From Eunapius fragilis (lineage: Eukaryota > Porifera > Demospongiae > Spongillida > Spongillidae), in the NCBI GenBank assembly GCA_963681505.1, contig OY811974.1, forward strand, positions 13,483,405 to 13,547,404: DNA of 64,000 nucleotides, in the 5' to 3' direction. The position numbers were made by a program, and so were the translations under genes. The notes under the pieces are model-generated. The model did no database searches. It worked only from the letters and a program-made list of their open reading frames with translations, and was not told the DNA's origin. Of this stretch, positions 36,173-50,055 are shown piece after piece (the first letter of the stretch is position 1; the number at the start of each line of letters is the position of its first letter).

Positions 36173-36335
36173 CCTGCACTCAGATAACATAATAAATGAT
36201 TTCATTGTTAACAGATTGAGGTGTGCAAAGTAAATTTTAAAAAAAAAAAAAGTTGTAATGAAAAGAACTTGAAAGAAGTCTGGAGTCATATATCTAACCC
36301 CTTTTTGCTAATGATTGGGTGAAGAAGATTGCACG

Positions 36336-39556
<3,221 letters not shown>

Positions 39557-39854
39557 CAGCTACAGGGCTGGAGGTATACAGAGAGGTAGACCAGTTGATG
39601 TCAAATAGTAGAACACAAGCACACAGAATGACTCTCCACGCTCACCTAATGGCGGCGTGCACACAGTAATTACGGACATACACAAGCTCCACTCTCGTGT
39701 GACTCACTTTTCACAAGCGCTCACAGAACCACCAGAATGCTAGGTCGTCTCGTCCCGGGAAGCTGTCTAACCTCCAGACATAGGCTACCAGACATACACT
39801 ATCATTAAGCCACGACAACAATGAATAAAAAAATAATGATGACGTACTTCCGTT

Positions 39855-40792
39855 ATGATGCGTGCTGGTGAAGGGGTGTGTCCAAACATGACCCATAATC
39901 AAGAGAGAGCCGGATGGCTACGGGAAGGACTTATAGGCAAGCCTTTAAATTGGGGCTATGATCTCATCAAGTGTGTTCGCATTATATTATTCCAGGGTTG
40001 AGTGTGGGCGTTCTGTATGGAACTACCAGTGTGGCCGTGGGGCACCCTTTCGACACTATTAAGACCAAGATGCAAGCACAGAAGGGTTTTGAAGATGGTG
40101 GAATGCTGCGCGCTTTTGCAAAAACGCTCAGAGAACAGGGTATCATAGGACTCTACCGCGGCTGTTTACCGCCTCTGATTGGATCAGGAATATACCGCGC
40201 CACTCACTTTGCCGTGTTCGAATCTCTCTACACCATACTTAATAATCCGATCGGAACGTTTGAAATTCCAATCACCGGGGGCCTGCAGTCGAGAGTTGTC
40301 ATCGCTGGAGTTGCAGCATCTTGCGCCCGGGCGATCATTGAGACTCCCCTTGAGTACGCCAAAGTTCGCCGACAGACGCAGCAGAAATGGAGGCTTCGCG
40401 ACATGTACAGAGGCTTCGGAGTCACGTGCTGTAGAACGATAGGGCTTATGACCACGTATTTTATTTTGGTAGATTCGGGAAGGAGACACGCAAGTGATGC
40501 GTTCTCGACAACCTTCATAGGACCATTCCTTATGTCCGGAGGTGCTGCTACCATTGGATGGTGGATCGTGTGGCCACTTGAGTACATGAAGTCCCAAGTC
40601 CAGTCAGGGTATGGCCCTGACGAGAGCGTGGTGCGAAGGATGCGAAGAGTTGTGAAGGAAAGAGGGGGCTTCCTCGCGTTGTACCGTGGAATCGGGCCCG
40701 GTACAATTCGTAGTTTCTTGGCAAATGGCACGAGTATGGTCGTGATGCAACACGCTCAACGAAAGATCTCAGAGTGGGGCCTGCGAGATTAG
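39855..40792 (+). CDS. Mitochondrial carrier (SLC25 family)
   Basis: The main exon 39996-40792 encodes three carrier repeats with signatures PFDTIK, PLEYAK and PLEYMK and the matching second-half motifs (GIIGLYRG, DMYRGF, FLALYRGIGPG). These proteins carry metabolites across the inner mitochondrial membrane with six helices. An in-frame stop at 39959 forces a 5' intron or an unusual start. The best fit is a 4-codon first exon 39855-39867 (ATGATGCGTGCTG|GTGAAG) joined to the acceptor at 39995, giving MMRAGLSVGVLYG and 269 aa. The substrate is unknown; I cannot place it in a named subfamily. Otherwise intronless. Start is about 300 bp from the SMAD4 start on the opposite strand. Confidence 0.88.
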
Positions 40793-42344
40793 CCACACAG
40801 TGCAATATTTATAAAAGTTTGTAATAATATGTATACTCCCATCCTTACACCAGAGATAATATAGATTATCTCTGCTTACACACAGTGAGTGGGCGGGCTG
40901 CCTGGCGGCTCGTACCCAGGCCGTAATGTGCGATGGCTTGGTCTGGGTAATCAGCAGTCGGACCACGCCCACCATGTCTTCTCAGTCATCAAACACATTC
41001 TTTTTTTGGTACAGCTACGAGCCCTCATTCTTGATCCTGTGGTGCCGTTCAATGCGACTAGAAAGAGTAGAGTGTTCTCTGGACCCGCCCTGGCAAACGG
41101 CTTATGGCTATATTTTATCACAGAGCTTTATCCGCATAACTGCATAACCTTTCTCCTTCGATGTATGAGATGGGACCAGACAGTGATGTGTATGTGCTAC
41201 CGCTAATCTTCGGAAAGGTAAAAAAAAATCTCGCAAGTACCTCGGGGGGAATTGTATTCGCACTGATCAGGGTTTGAAGCAGGTTTGAGCCGGTGAGCGG
41301 AAGGCAGAGGAAAAATCATTGCCATCAACATAGCTAGTCTAGGTACCGGTCTGATCGTGTGTACTATTGATCAGTTGGGTACGACATAAGTCGAACTGCA
41401 ATCAAGATATACTAACGATTATTTAACGCCGTATAAATTGGCCTGACAGGCAGGCAGGCACGCCCTCAAGCCAGACCCTTGGCAGCCTTGCTGATTAAAA
41501 GTTTCTAACTAGCATCACCATAGTTAATGTGAAGGCCTTAGTCGGAGCTAATATGAAGGCCTTAGTCGGAGCTAATATGAAGGGCCTTAGTCAGAGCTAA
41601 TATGAAGGGCCTTAGCCAGAGCTAATATGAAGGGCCTTAGTCAGAGCTAATATGAAGGGCCTTAGTCAGAGCTAATATGATGCATGCAAGGGTAGCCAGA
41701 GTATTTTCTCTTGTCAAGGAACGCCAGGCTTAGTCAGACTAATCTCCTGCTTCACTGGAGGTTGTTGAGCCTGTTGCCAGAGCTAACGTGAGGGACCATG
41801 TCATCACCATAGTCAGAGCTAATGTGAGGGACCACGTCACCACCACGGTCAGAGCTAACGTGAGGGACCACGTCACCACCACGGTCAGAGCTAACGTGAG
41901 GGACCACGTCACCACCACGGTCAGAGCTAACGTGAGGGACCATGTCATCACCATGGTCAGAGCTAACGTGAGAGACCACGTCACCACCACGGTCAGAGCT
42001 AACGTGAGGGACCACGTCACCACCACGGTCAGAGCTAACGTGAGGGACCACGTCACCAGTATTGAGTACTCGTGTGATTGAGTTAATTTATCTAGTGACT
42101 GCAACAGAATTTTCATTATGAATCATTGATGATTTCTGAACACAAAACAAATGACATAACTGAAAGTGGCTAATGCACATGCACTGCATCACCATGGGAA
42201 CACACTGCATCACCATGGGAACATATACAGCACTGCATCGCCATGGGAACACACAAACACTGCATTACCATGGGAACACACACTGCATCACCATGGGAAC
42301 ACACAACACACTGCATCACCATGGGAACACATACACACACTGCA
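40793..42344. other. Intergenic with three minisatellites
   Basis: 41515-41680: six copies of a 25-bp unit around CTAATATGAAGGGCCTTAGT. 41780-42055: eight copies of a 36-bp unit around GAGGGACCACGTCACCACCA. 42176-42350: seven copies of a 21- to 27-bp unit around TGCATCACCATGGGAACACA that reaches the stop codon of the HTH gene. No supported gene. Confidence 0.8.
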
Positions 42345-43367
42345 TCACCATGCGGATGACACCAAGTTGGGCACATCCACGTACACAATCTCTGGTCCAG
42401 CGGGATAAACAGGCACAGAGATACGAGAAGCCAAAAGGCTGCAGCTTGCACAGTGAGTGTAGTCAGAGGACAGCAATGTTTGGTAACCATGGCACCTTAA
42501 ACTGGTACGACATGCATGGGGGGCACGAGCAGTCACACTTGTACTTTGGCTTTCATCTTCGATCACCTCCTCATGGCCCAGGGGTAACTCGAGGCTTTCA
42601 ATAACATCACAAAATGTGGCGTGGGCATCCTCGCAGAACTTGTGGTAGCTGTGTTCACGTGATGAGCGGTCTACGTACACAGGGCCTGAAGGAGGTGGGA
42701 GGTCATCAGGAGGCGCGGCCTGTTGCTTTTGCATATCCGCATGGAGGACCACCTCCTCCCCAGGGCACACAGGAGTCAGCATGGCTGTTGGAAGCGTTGT
42801 TGGCAGAGAGATCTGAATGCTAGCCTCGTTCACACCGCTCACCAGTTGAACGCCACACCTATGCCTCCACCGCCTAAGCCACTGGCTGGTGGCTTTGAAA
42901 GATTCTATTCCCAGATCACGTGCAATTGCGAGGGCCTTCTGTTGCAAATCTCTGTCTTTAACGGGCACGCCTGACTTCCTTTGCTCGCACAAAAATTCGA
43001 GCGCCAGATGATCAAGCTTCGAAGAGGCGGGAGACCTCCCGCTATGAAGCTTTCTCCTGTTGGGACCGTGCTGCAACAATGCTGAACTTAGTTGCGGCTT
43101 ATGTTCCAGCCACATACGCACCAGCTTTCTGTCTACACCGAAATGTTTGGAGGCAGCTCGCACACTGCTGCAGTGGGTCTCAACCCACTCAACAACCCCC
43201 AGCTTGAATTCTGTAGTGTATGATTTGCGAGACGTACTACTTCCAATGTAATCTTTGAAATTCTTTTTGGAAGATCCCGGTAACCCGTACTGATCTGACG
43301 ATGCCACTACTAGCATAGAAGTGTCCAAATCGACGAATTCTGGACAAACTGTATCACCGGCGGCCAT
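42345..43367 (-). CDS. CENP-B/pogo-type double HTH protein without nuclease domain (340 aa)
   Basis: Single exon from ATG 43367 (MAAGDTVCPEF). Residues about 35-80 form a Brinker/Psq-like helix-turn-helix (RKSYTTEFKLGVVEWVETHC, then AASKHFGVDRKLVRMWLEHK). Residues about 100-170 form a CENP-B-type HTH (LEFLCEQRKSGVPVKDRDLQ and ATSQWLRRWRHRCGV). This DNA-binding pair belongs to pogo/Tigger (Tc1-mariner) transposases. The DDE domain that should follow is missing and is replaced by a proline-rich and acidic tail with Cys pairs. The frame is intact, so this could be a domesticated transposase DNA-binding protein. The stop TGA lies inside the first unit of the adjoining minisatellite. Confidence 0.75.
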   Translation of the reverse strand: MAAGDTVCPEFVDLDTSMLVVASSDQYGLPGSSKKNFKDYIGSSTSRKSYTTEFKLGVVEWVETHCSSVRAASKHFGVDRKLVRMWLEHKPQLSSALLQHGPNRRKLHSGRSPASSKLDHLALEFLCEQRKSGVPVKDRDLQQKALAIARDLGIESFKATSQWLRRWRHRCGVQLVSGVNEASIQISLPTTLPTAMLTPVCPGEEVVLHADMQKQQAAPPDDLPPPSGPVYVDRSSREHSYHKFCEDAHATFCDVIESLELPLGHEEVIEDESQSTSVTARAPHACRTSLRCHGYQTLLSSDYTHCASCSLLASRISVPVYPAGPEIVYVDVPNLVSSAW

Positions 43368-46300
43368 TCTTTTCAAATATTTTTCTTGCTTGCCTGTTTA
43401 TTATGAAAAATACAATTAACGGTACTATTATTTAGGCCCGTCCGACATTTTCGAGGACATTTTGATTTCACTCGATCTTAAAAGAACCAGACTCTGAGAG
43501 ATAATCTACACCTTTCCCATTGATACATACCCAAAGCTATCTAGCGCCTAACAGTCTAGAAAAGTTTAGTTTTCGTGTTTCATACTGACAGGGCGCAGTT
43601 CCGGATAGTCTTATCGTCTGGTGCACAAACGTACATATCCAACGATGTGTGTTAAGGTGACCATTGCACATCTGAGGGAATGGCTTCGTGTTACATGTAA
43701 GTTCAGGACTCAGGGCCTTCAAAACCGGGGCCCGGGTCAAAAATGTTTCTCTGGGCCCCTAATATATTTAGTGGTCTGGGCCCCCGTTCTCTCCCCCCCC
43801 CCCCCCCCCCCCCCCCCCCTCCCAAAAAAAAGGCTGCAAGTTTGGAACGACCTAGCTGTGAAGAAGCCATTTACTACCAGCCCGGGGGCATTGCCTAAAG
43901 GGTGTGGCTCTAAAAGACCCTGCCCCCTTAATGGCTCGGTCCTGGGGAATTTTGCCCCCCCTCTTCTCTTGTATGCGCTGGCGTAGGTTGAGCCTGCTGG
44001 ATAGTTCTACCAGTACCACTGCCCTTGGCCTACAAGAACTAGTCACATGGCTAGAAGCCTGTTGACACAAAACATCTGAAGTGTTATCTCCCAGACTTTG
44101 AGGGGGAGGGGGGGGGGGGGGGGGAGGGAAGGGGGGGGGGGGGGGGGGTGCATTTCTGATCAATAGCTTTTGATGTTTCCTTACTTGGGGGGCTAAGTTA
44201 GCTGCTACAACCATTCCAGCTTCCAAAAAACAATTGCTTAATTAAGCGGCAATATGGCGGGAACATCAAAGGCAACAACTACAACCTTATCTAATGACTG
44301 ATGTGGCCACTTTGGTCCAAATGTAAGCAGCTTTAGTGAGCAAAGTTATGGTTTCAACATGCAACACATCTCTAAACATGTTATGACGTACAACCCCCCC
44401 CCCCCCCCCCCCCCCCAGCATGAAGGCCAATTGGACCACCTTCAGTGTATTGGGGGGACCCACTTGAGATAAGTCCTTCTCATGTGGCATCATTATGGAG
44501 GCTGAGCCTCCAGCAGATATCACGTGCCCTCTTCCCCAGACCTCTTCCCCAGCTACCATAAGTTGTTACTAAGCCCTTGTACTTTGACAAGGCAAACATT
44601 ATTAAGCACAAATTCATATCTCTTTTAAGATTTCTGCAAACATTTTACAAATGTGACCAAGGTGAAGTCACCATGGTGACCAAGATGGGGTCACTATGGC
44701 ACCAAGTGTGTCATGGACAACACCAGGAATCCCCTGAGGTGCCCACCACCTGACATTTTATTAACAGGGGTGTGGTCATGAGCAGGGGTGTGGTTATGAG
44801 CAGGGGTGTGGTCAAAACCAGTTGTGTGGTCATGAGCAGGGGTGTGGTTATGAGCAGGGGTGTGGTCATAACAGGGGTGTGGTTATTATTGCTTACTTAA
44901 GCGTTCCGTGAGTGTACAACCCCCATGTTATCATGGTCACCCCGGGGTAGGGGGAGTTGCAGGATGGAATCAGGATTAAGAGGTCTAACACTTCATGGCA
45001 ACACATAAACTGGTTAGGTTCTGACAAGACCTTCTGAGAAGACAGTTGAAAGCCATGATGAGGTGAGCCTTACCACCCACTGGGGACATGAGGTGAGCCT
45101 TACCACCCACTGGGGACATGAGGTGTGCCTTACCACCCACTGGGGACATGAGTTGTGCCTTATCACCCACTGGGGACATGAGGTGAGCCTTACCACCCAC
45201 TGGGGGCATGAGGTGAGCCTTACCACCCACTGGGGACATGAGGTGAGCCTTACCACCCACTGGGGACATGAGGTGAGCCTTACCACCCACTGGGGACATG
45301 AGGTGTGCCTTACCACCCACTGGGGACATGAGGTGTGCCTTGCCACCCTCCAGGGACCCTTACATCACCACCACACTTACAGGTTAGTGCATGACCTAGG
45401 AGGGGACAAATTGAGCCACATGAGGTGTCTAGGCCCAGTCACCACTTGATGCCACCTGGAGCTCTGAGGGCCGGAGATGAAGACCTAGCCCCGCCCCCTT
45501 TATATTGTATTTGTTGTGAATTTTTAGTAAATAATAATAATTATTTTATATGGGATCATGGCAGCAAAAAGGGACCTAGTGCATATTTTTTGATACCCTA
45601 TGTCCTCTACAACTTCTTCCTTACGGACTGGAAATTAGTCTGTCCATCATGGTGGCCATCATGGTGGCCTGAATTTTTCATTATGCATTTATTGCACGTT
45701 TCAACTTCGATACTCCTTCCTGGAAAATTTTTATAATATTGCGCCAGGTGCCTCGATCGACCCCATATGTAAGAAGTGTCTTACATATGATAACATAGCA
45801 CACAAAGAACACAGAACAGTTCATAGTGCGGCTAAGAATGGCCACTGATCTCACAAGGTCTGCCAAATACATGGCAGGGGTGCAATGACAGACTGGCTCG
45901 GAGCAGGTGATTGCGCCTAGCTAGATGGCAACTGAGCAGAACTCTTCACAGCCCTCTGGACCCAATGCACCATATGTCTCAACAACCAAAGGGATACAAA
46001 CCTTTGATATCCCCACCTGCCATCATTACTGCTGTGTTTCCTTGATCTCTGAGGCTGAGCAGCTGTTCCTGGAGACACCCCCACTTCTTACAAGTTGAGC
46101 AAATTAAGGCTTCTTATTATAATAATGTGTACGTATATTGAATTTGACCCTGCTCTCCAGGATAGAGTAGCTGTTTAACTTCACTGTGTGCTTGTTTATG
46201 TACAATTGCTAGACATCATTACATGCATAATGCCCATAACAAGCTGTTCTTATTGATTTGTTATGTACGTATCTACACACTCTATTACAATCACTCCAGA

Positions 46301-46702
46301 AGAGCAGCCATATAAGGTCATTTGCTAGTGCACATAAAGACCATCATCAATATGGCCGAACAGGACAAGGTTAAGGTTAAGTAAACTGCTGCAAACTGTT
46401 GTGTCAAAACAGCACACCACAAAAACACCACAACTGTACAAAATAACTAAACACTACATGTAGAAGACTCCATAAAAGACTAGACTATGTTGAGTTAAGA
46501 AGAGACAAGAGGTATAGACTACAACACAATGACAGAGCCCCACTGAACAAGATTACACACTGCACCTGCATACGGGTGGAAGAGCAGCATAAGTAACCCC
46601 CTCACACAGGGAATTCCCCTTTAGACACAGGGAACCCCCCTTATACACAGGGAACCCCCCCCCCTCAGGTCAACATGGTCTGGGCCGATACCTGCAACAA
46701 CA
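43368..46702. other. Intergenic with homopolymers and minisatellites
   Basis: Poly-C and poly-G runs at 43793-43819, 44106-44150 and 44394-44416. Tandem repeats: 44768-44885 (18-bp GGGGTGTGGTCATGAGCA), 45056-45350 (ten copies of a 30-bp unit, GAGGTGAGCCTTACCACCCA plus CTGGGGACAT). No gene is supported; the remaining frames are short and repeat-derived. Confidence 0.75.
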
Positions 46703-49212
46703 CTATAGTCGACGGTCTCGCGGCTTCTTCAACTGAACTTTTAGTTTCTTGGGCCCCACCTGGAAGCCATTCATAGCGTGGATAGCACTAACAGCAGACT
46801 GGGAATTATCGTAACTGACGAATCCTGCAATAGAGAAAACATAAAAATGTTACAACCACCTTACTTCAACACCATCACAACACACCTACCTACAGACTAT
46901 ACATCAATTTTTAAAACTGCCCTCTAGAAGATTGAAATGAAAATTTGCCCCCCCCCCCCTCCCCCAAACCGAGGTAACCTATACCCACCTAAACCCTATC
47001 ACATATTCCCTCTCACATACCAAAGCACTTGCTCTGTTGTGTGATCTTGTCAATGAACACCTTGGCACTGATGATGTTTCCAAAAGGCATGAACAGGTGG
47101 TAAAGATCCGCATCGCCAAAGTCTTGGGGGAGGTGGTAGATAAAAAGGTTGCACCCATCAGGACCCTCCTTCTGGGGTGCCTGCTGTTGCTGCTGTCCCG
47201 CAAAGCCACCAGCATACGTGTAAGACGTGTTGTACTGGGAAAGCCCAGGGGAGTAGGCATGGAGCGGACTGGGAACCAGGATCGGTTGGGTTGTGGGGTT
47301 TAAGACCAGAGGTACAAGTGACCCACGTACCCACGTACCCACGTACTTACCTGTTTAGAGGGGATTGCAGCTGTTCAGAGGCCTCAAGGCCATTTGGGGA
47401 CAGAACAGGAAGGCCATTGGCCGCAAAGGAGAGGGTGGAGAGGCCCAGGGGACTAGGGGAAGGAAGCCCCGCTCCACTGCTACCTGAGCTCAAAGGGCTG
47501 GCCCCGTGGGTGGGGGAGGTGGGGCTAAGTAGGCTGGCCACACCCACCGAGGATGATCCATACGCGGCCTGCGGTGTGCTTATGCCCGCCTGCTGTTGAA
47601 GGAGCTACAGGGAAAAAGGGCGTGGCCATTACATCACCTCGAACCCACGTAAATAAGTGCACTAACCTGGGCATAGAAGTACGGGTACCCAGGAACAAGA
47701 GCCAGTGGACTGATGTTGAGCTGTGCAAACTGTTGCATGGCCTTCTGCATTCTGCGCGCTTGTCTCTCCTTCTCTGTGTCTGCATATTTGACCACCAGAG
47801 GTGAGGATGCTCCCTGCACGACCACGGGGGGTGGAGAGTATATGTAGCTGACTAGTACTAACTAGTAATAACTATCTTATGTACCCCTCACCAGACCACC
47901 TCCACACTCTCACCAGTCTAACCTCCACACTCTCACCAGTCCACATCCACACTAGTCCAGCTCCTCCCCAAGTGCTCCCTCCCAGTCCACCTCCACATTC
48001 CCTCACCAGTCCACCTCCACATTCCCCTCACCAGTCCATCAATCTCTCCACTCCACCTCCACACACCCCTCACCATCTATCTCCACACTGCCAAACCAGT
48101 CCACCTCCACACTCCCTAACCTGTCACCTTCACACGCTTCTCACCAGTCCACTAATCTCTCCACTCCCCTCACCACTCCACTCACCGGTCCATCTCCACA
48201 CTCCCTAACCCATCACCTTCACACGCTCCTCACCAGTCCACTAATCTCTCTCCACCCCCTCACCAGTCCACTCACCGGTCCACCTCCGCACTCCCTAACC
48301 CATCACCTTCACACCATCACCTTCACACGCTTCTCACCGGTCCACTAATCTCTCCACTCCCCTCACTGGTCCACCTCCACACTCCCTTACTAGCCCACAA
48401 TCTTTCCACACTCTTCTCACTCTCACAGGCATCACTTGGCTTCCATGCATCTTGTTGATAGCAGCCTGAGCTTGCTGTCGTGTAGCAAACTTGATGAAGG
48501 CACACCCCCTGTGTGTGCCATCCTTATCCCTCAGCACTGTTATTTCCTCCACAGCTCCATAGAGCTCAAACATCTTGCGAACGTCTTCCTCATTGCAAGT
48601 CTTTGACAGCATGCCTACAAAAACTTTACGAAGCTCTGGAGAGAGAAAAAAAGTTCCATGAAGTGGTGGCATGTCTCGTTAGTAGCTTTCTTCACCTGAG
48701 CGCGCGTCGGTGCCCGCTGGTTTCACCTGCAGAGGTCTGGTCATCTGGGAGCCAAAGAGAAGCCGAATAAAACCCCTCAACCGACAAAGCCAACAATTGG
48801 GTAACTGACCCCTGGTAGAACGTGTCTATCGTGCAGTTCCATCTGGGCCAGTTCTGCGCTTGGCTTTTTGCAGTACGTCACGAAGGCACACCCTGGGGGG
48901 GGGGGGGCCAACGTTTAGAACGTGAAATAACATGTCGCGAAGTGTGTATATCGTTGCAAGGGTAACTATTTAGCTCAAGGCAACGCACTGCCGTAAATGG
49001 GTGGTACCTTTGTGAGCACCGCTGAGCCGATCGCGCAAAACTGTCAGTTCATAGATTGGGCCGAACGACTCCAGGAAGGGGCGTAACTCCTTCTCGTCAA
49101 ACGTCTTCGGCACTTGTCCCACAAACAACTTAATGGCATCGGGATCTTTCTCTGGCCTTGGTGGTTCTACAGGTCCGCCCGTGGAAACAGCAAATTCAGA
49201 AGGAAGATCCAT
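46703..49212 (-). CDS. CELF-type RNA-binding protein (3 RRMs)
   Basis: Splicing and mRNA-decay regulator of the CUGBP/ELAV-like family. Start ATG at 49212. RRM1 begins in exon 1 ([34 protein letters not shown]), RRM2 in the exon near 48637-48430 ([40 protein letters not shown]), then [20 protein letters not shown] at about 47810, the divergent Ser/Pro-rich linker (47700-47347), and RRM3 in the last exons ([33 protein letters not shown], and finally [12 protein letters not shown] before the TAG at 46703). The split RRM3 and LKKPRD ending are typical of CELF1/2. The intron at 47840-48430 is filled by degenerate CTCACCAGTCCACCTCCACA repeats. Divergent from TXN2 (273 bp). Confidence 0.93.
47870..48420. 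repeat. Degenerate CT-rich minisatellite in a CELF intron
   Basis: Irregular copies of CTCACCAGTCCACCTCCACA of 20 to 40 bp fill the intron between the exon near 47820 and the RRM2 exon. Confidence 0.8.
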
Positions 49213-49485
49213 TCACGAGAGTTGATACAGGTAGCGTTACGAAAGACCAAACACACACGCTGTACAAACACAGAACACCAACACAACACAACACCAGAGA
49301 GACGACCGTTTCTTATGCTAGTATCACATAGGGTTGTGGAGGGGATGAGAGGGGTAAACTCTTAGGTAGCGTCAACACTCCTAAGCTAAGCACATTCCAA
49401 AGCGGACCGCAAGCACGTGTTTTTGACTAGTGAATAGACCTAATGCAATGTTTGCCAAGTTACTGATCCTTTAACCCCATATACT

Positions 49486-49999
49486 ATGGCAGCACTGTTC
49501 AGGGGCGGTAGAATCTACAAGTCGATTTCAGTTGTGCCGCTGCGCGGGGTGACTTTGTCCGCTTCAAGGAACCTGATAGAGATTAAAAGCGAGGCGGATT
49601 TTAAGGAGAAAGTTTTAGGTTCGAAAAAGCCGGTTGTCGTCGACTTTCACGCTGAGTATGTACGACATTGGTGATAATGGCGAGCGTAATGTGCTTGTTG
49701 TGTAGATGGTGTGGTCCCTGCAAGACCCTAGCCCCCATACTAGAAGGCGCTGTGCAGAACAGAGGTGGCCGTGTGGAGCTGGCAAAAGTTGACATCGACT
49801 CGCTGCAGGATCTGGCAATGGACTACAAGGTGAATGCAGCGCAGCCTCTTCCATGCTAGTACTACGCACTTGTGCACCACAGGTATCCGTGGTACCTACG
49901 GTGTTCGGCGTGAAGGCTGGGGAGAGTACGGCACATTTCACCGGAGTGCAGTCGAAACAGTTCATTGAGAAATTCCTTGATCGCCTCGAGAAGAGTTAA
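49486..49999 (+). CDS. TXN2: Mitochondrial thioredoxin (136 aa)
   Basis: Exons 49486-49655, 49706-49829 and 49883-49999, in phase. The active site WCGPC is at 58-62, preceded by VVVDFHAE and followed by LAKVDIDSLQDLAMDYKV and the cis-proline VPT. The first about 30 residues are rich in Arg, Ser and hydrophobics with no acid (MAALFRGGRIYKSISVVPLR), a likely mitochondrial presequence, so this is the TXN2 form rather than the cytosolic one. It reduces disulfides, including those of mitochondrial peroxiredoxin. The stop codon is only 56 bp before the ATG of the TDRKH-like gene on the same strand, with ATTAAA as the only polyadenylation-like hexamer in the gap. Confidence 0.95.
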
Positions 50000-50055
50000 T
50001 ATTAAAAACATGTACGCATGCATGTGATATAAACGTTATTGTGTTAAAAACAGCA

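Noticed and set aside
36050..36289. Minus-strand frame with runs of Arg-Glu
   Set aside because: It is the (CT)n microsatellite of the SGPP 3' UTR.
45014..45449. Open frames of about 110 codons over the 30-bp repeat
   Set aside because: Present on both strands and in more than one frame because the unit lacks stops; no flanking exons.
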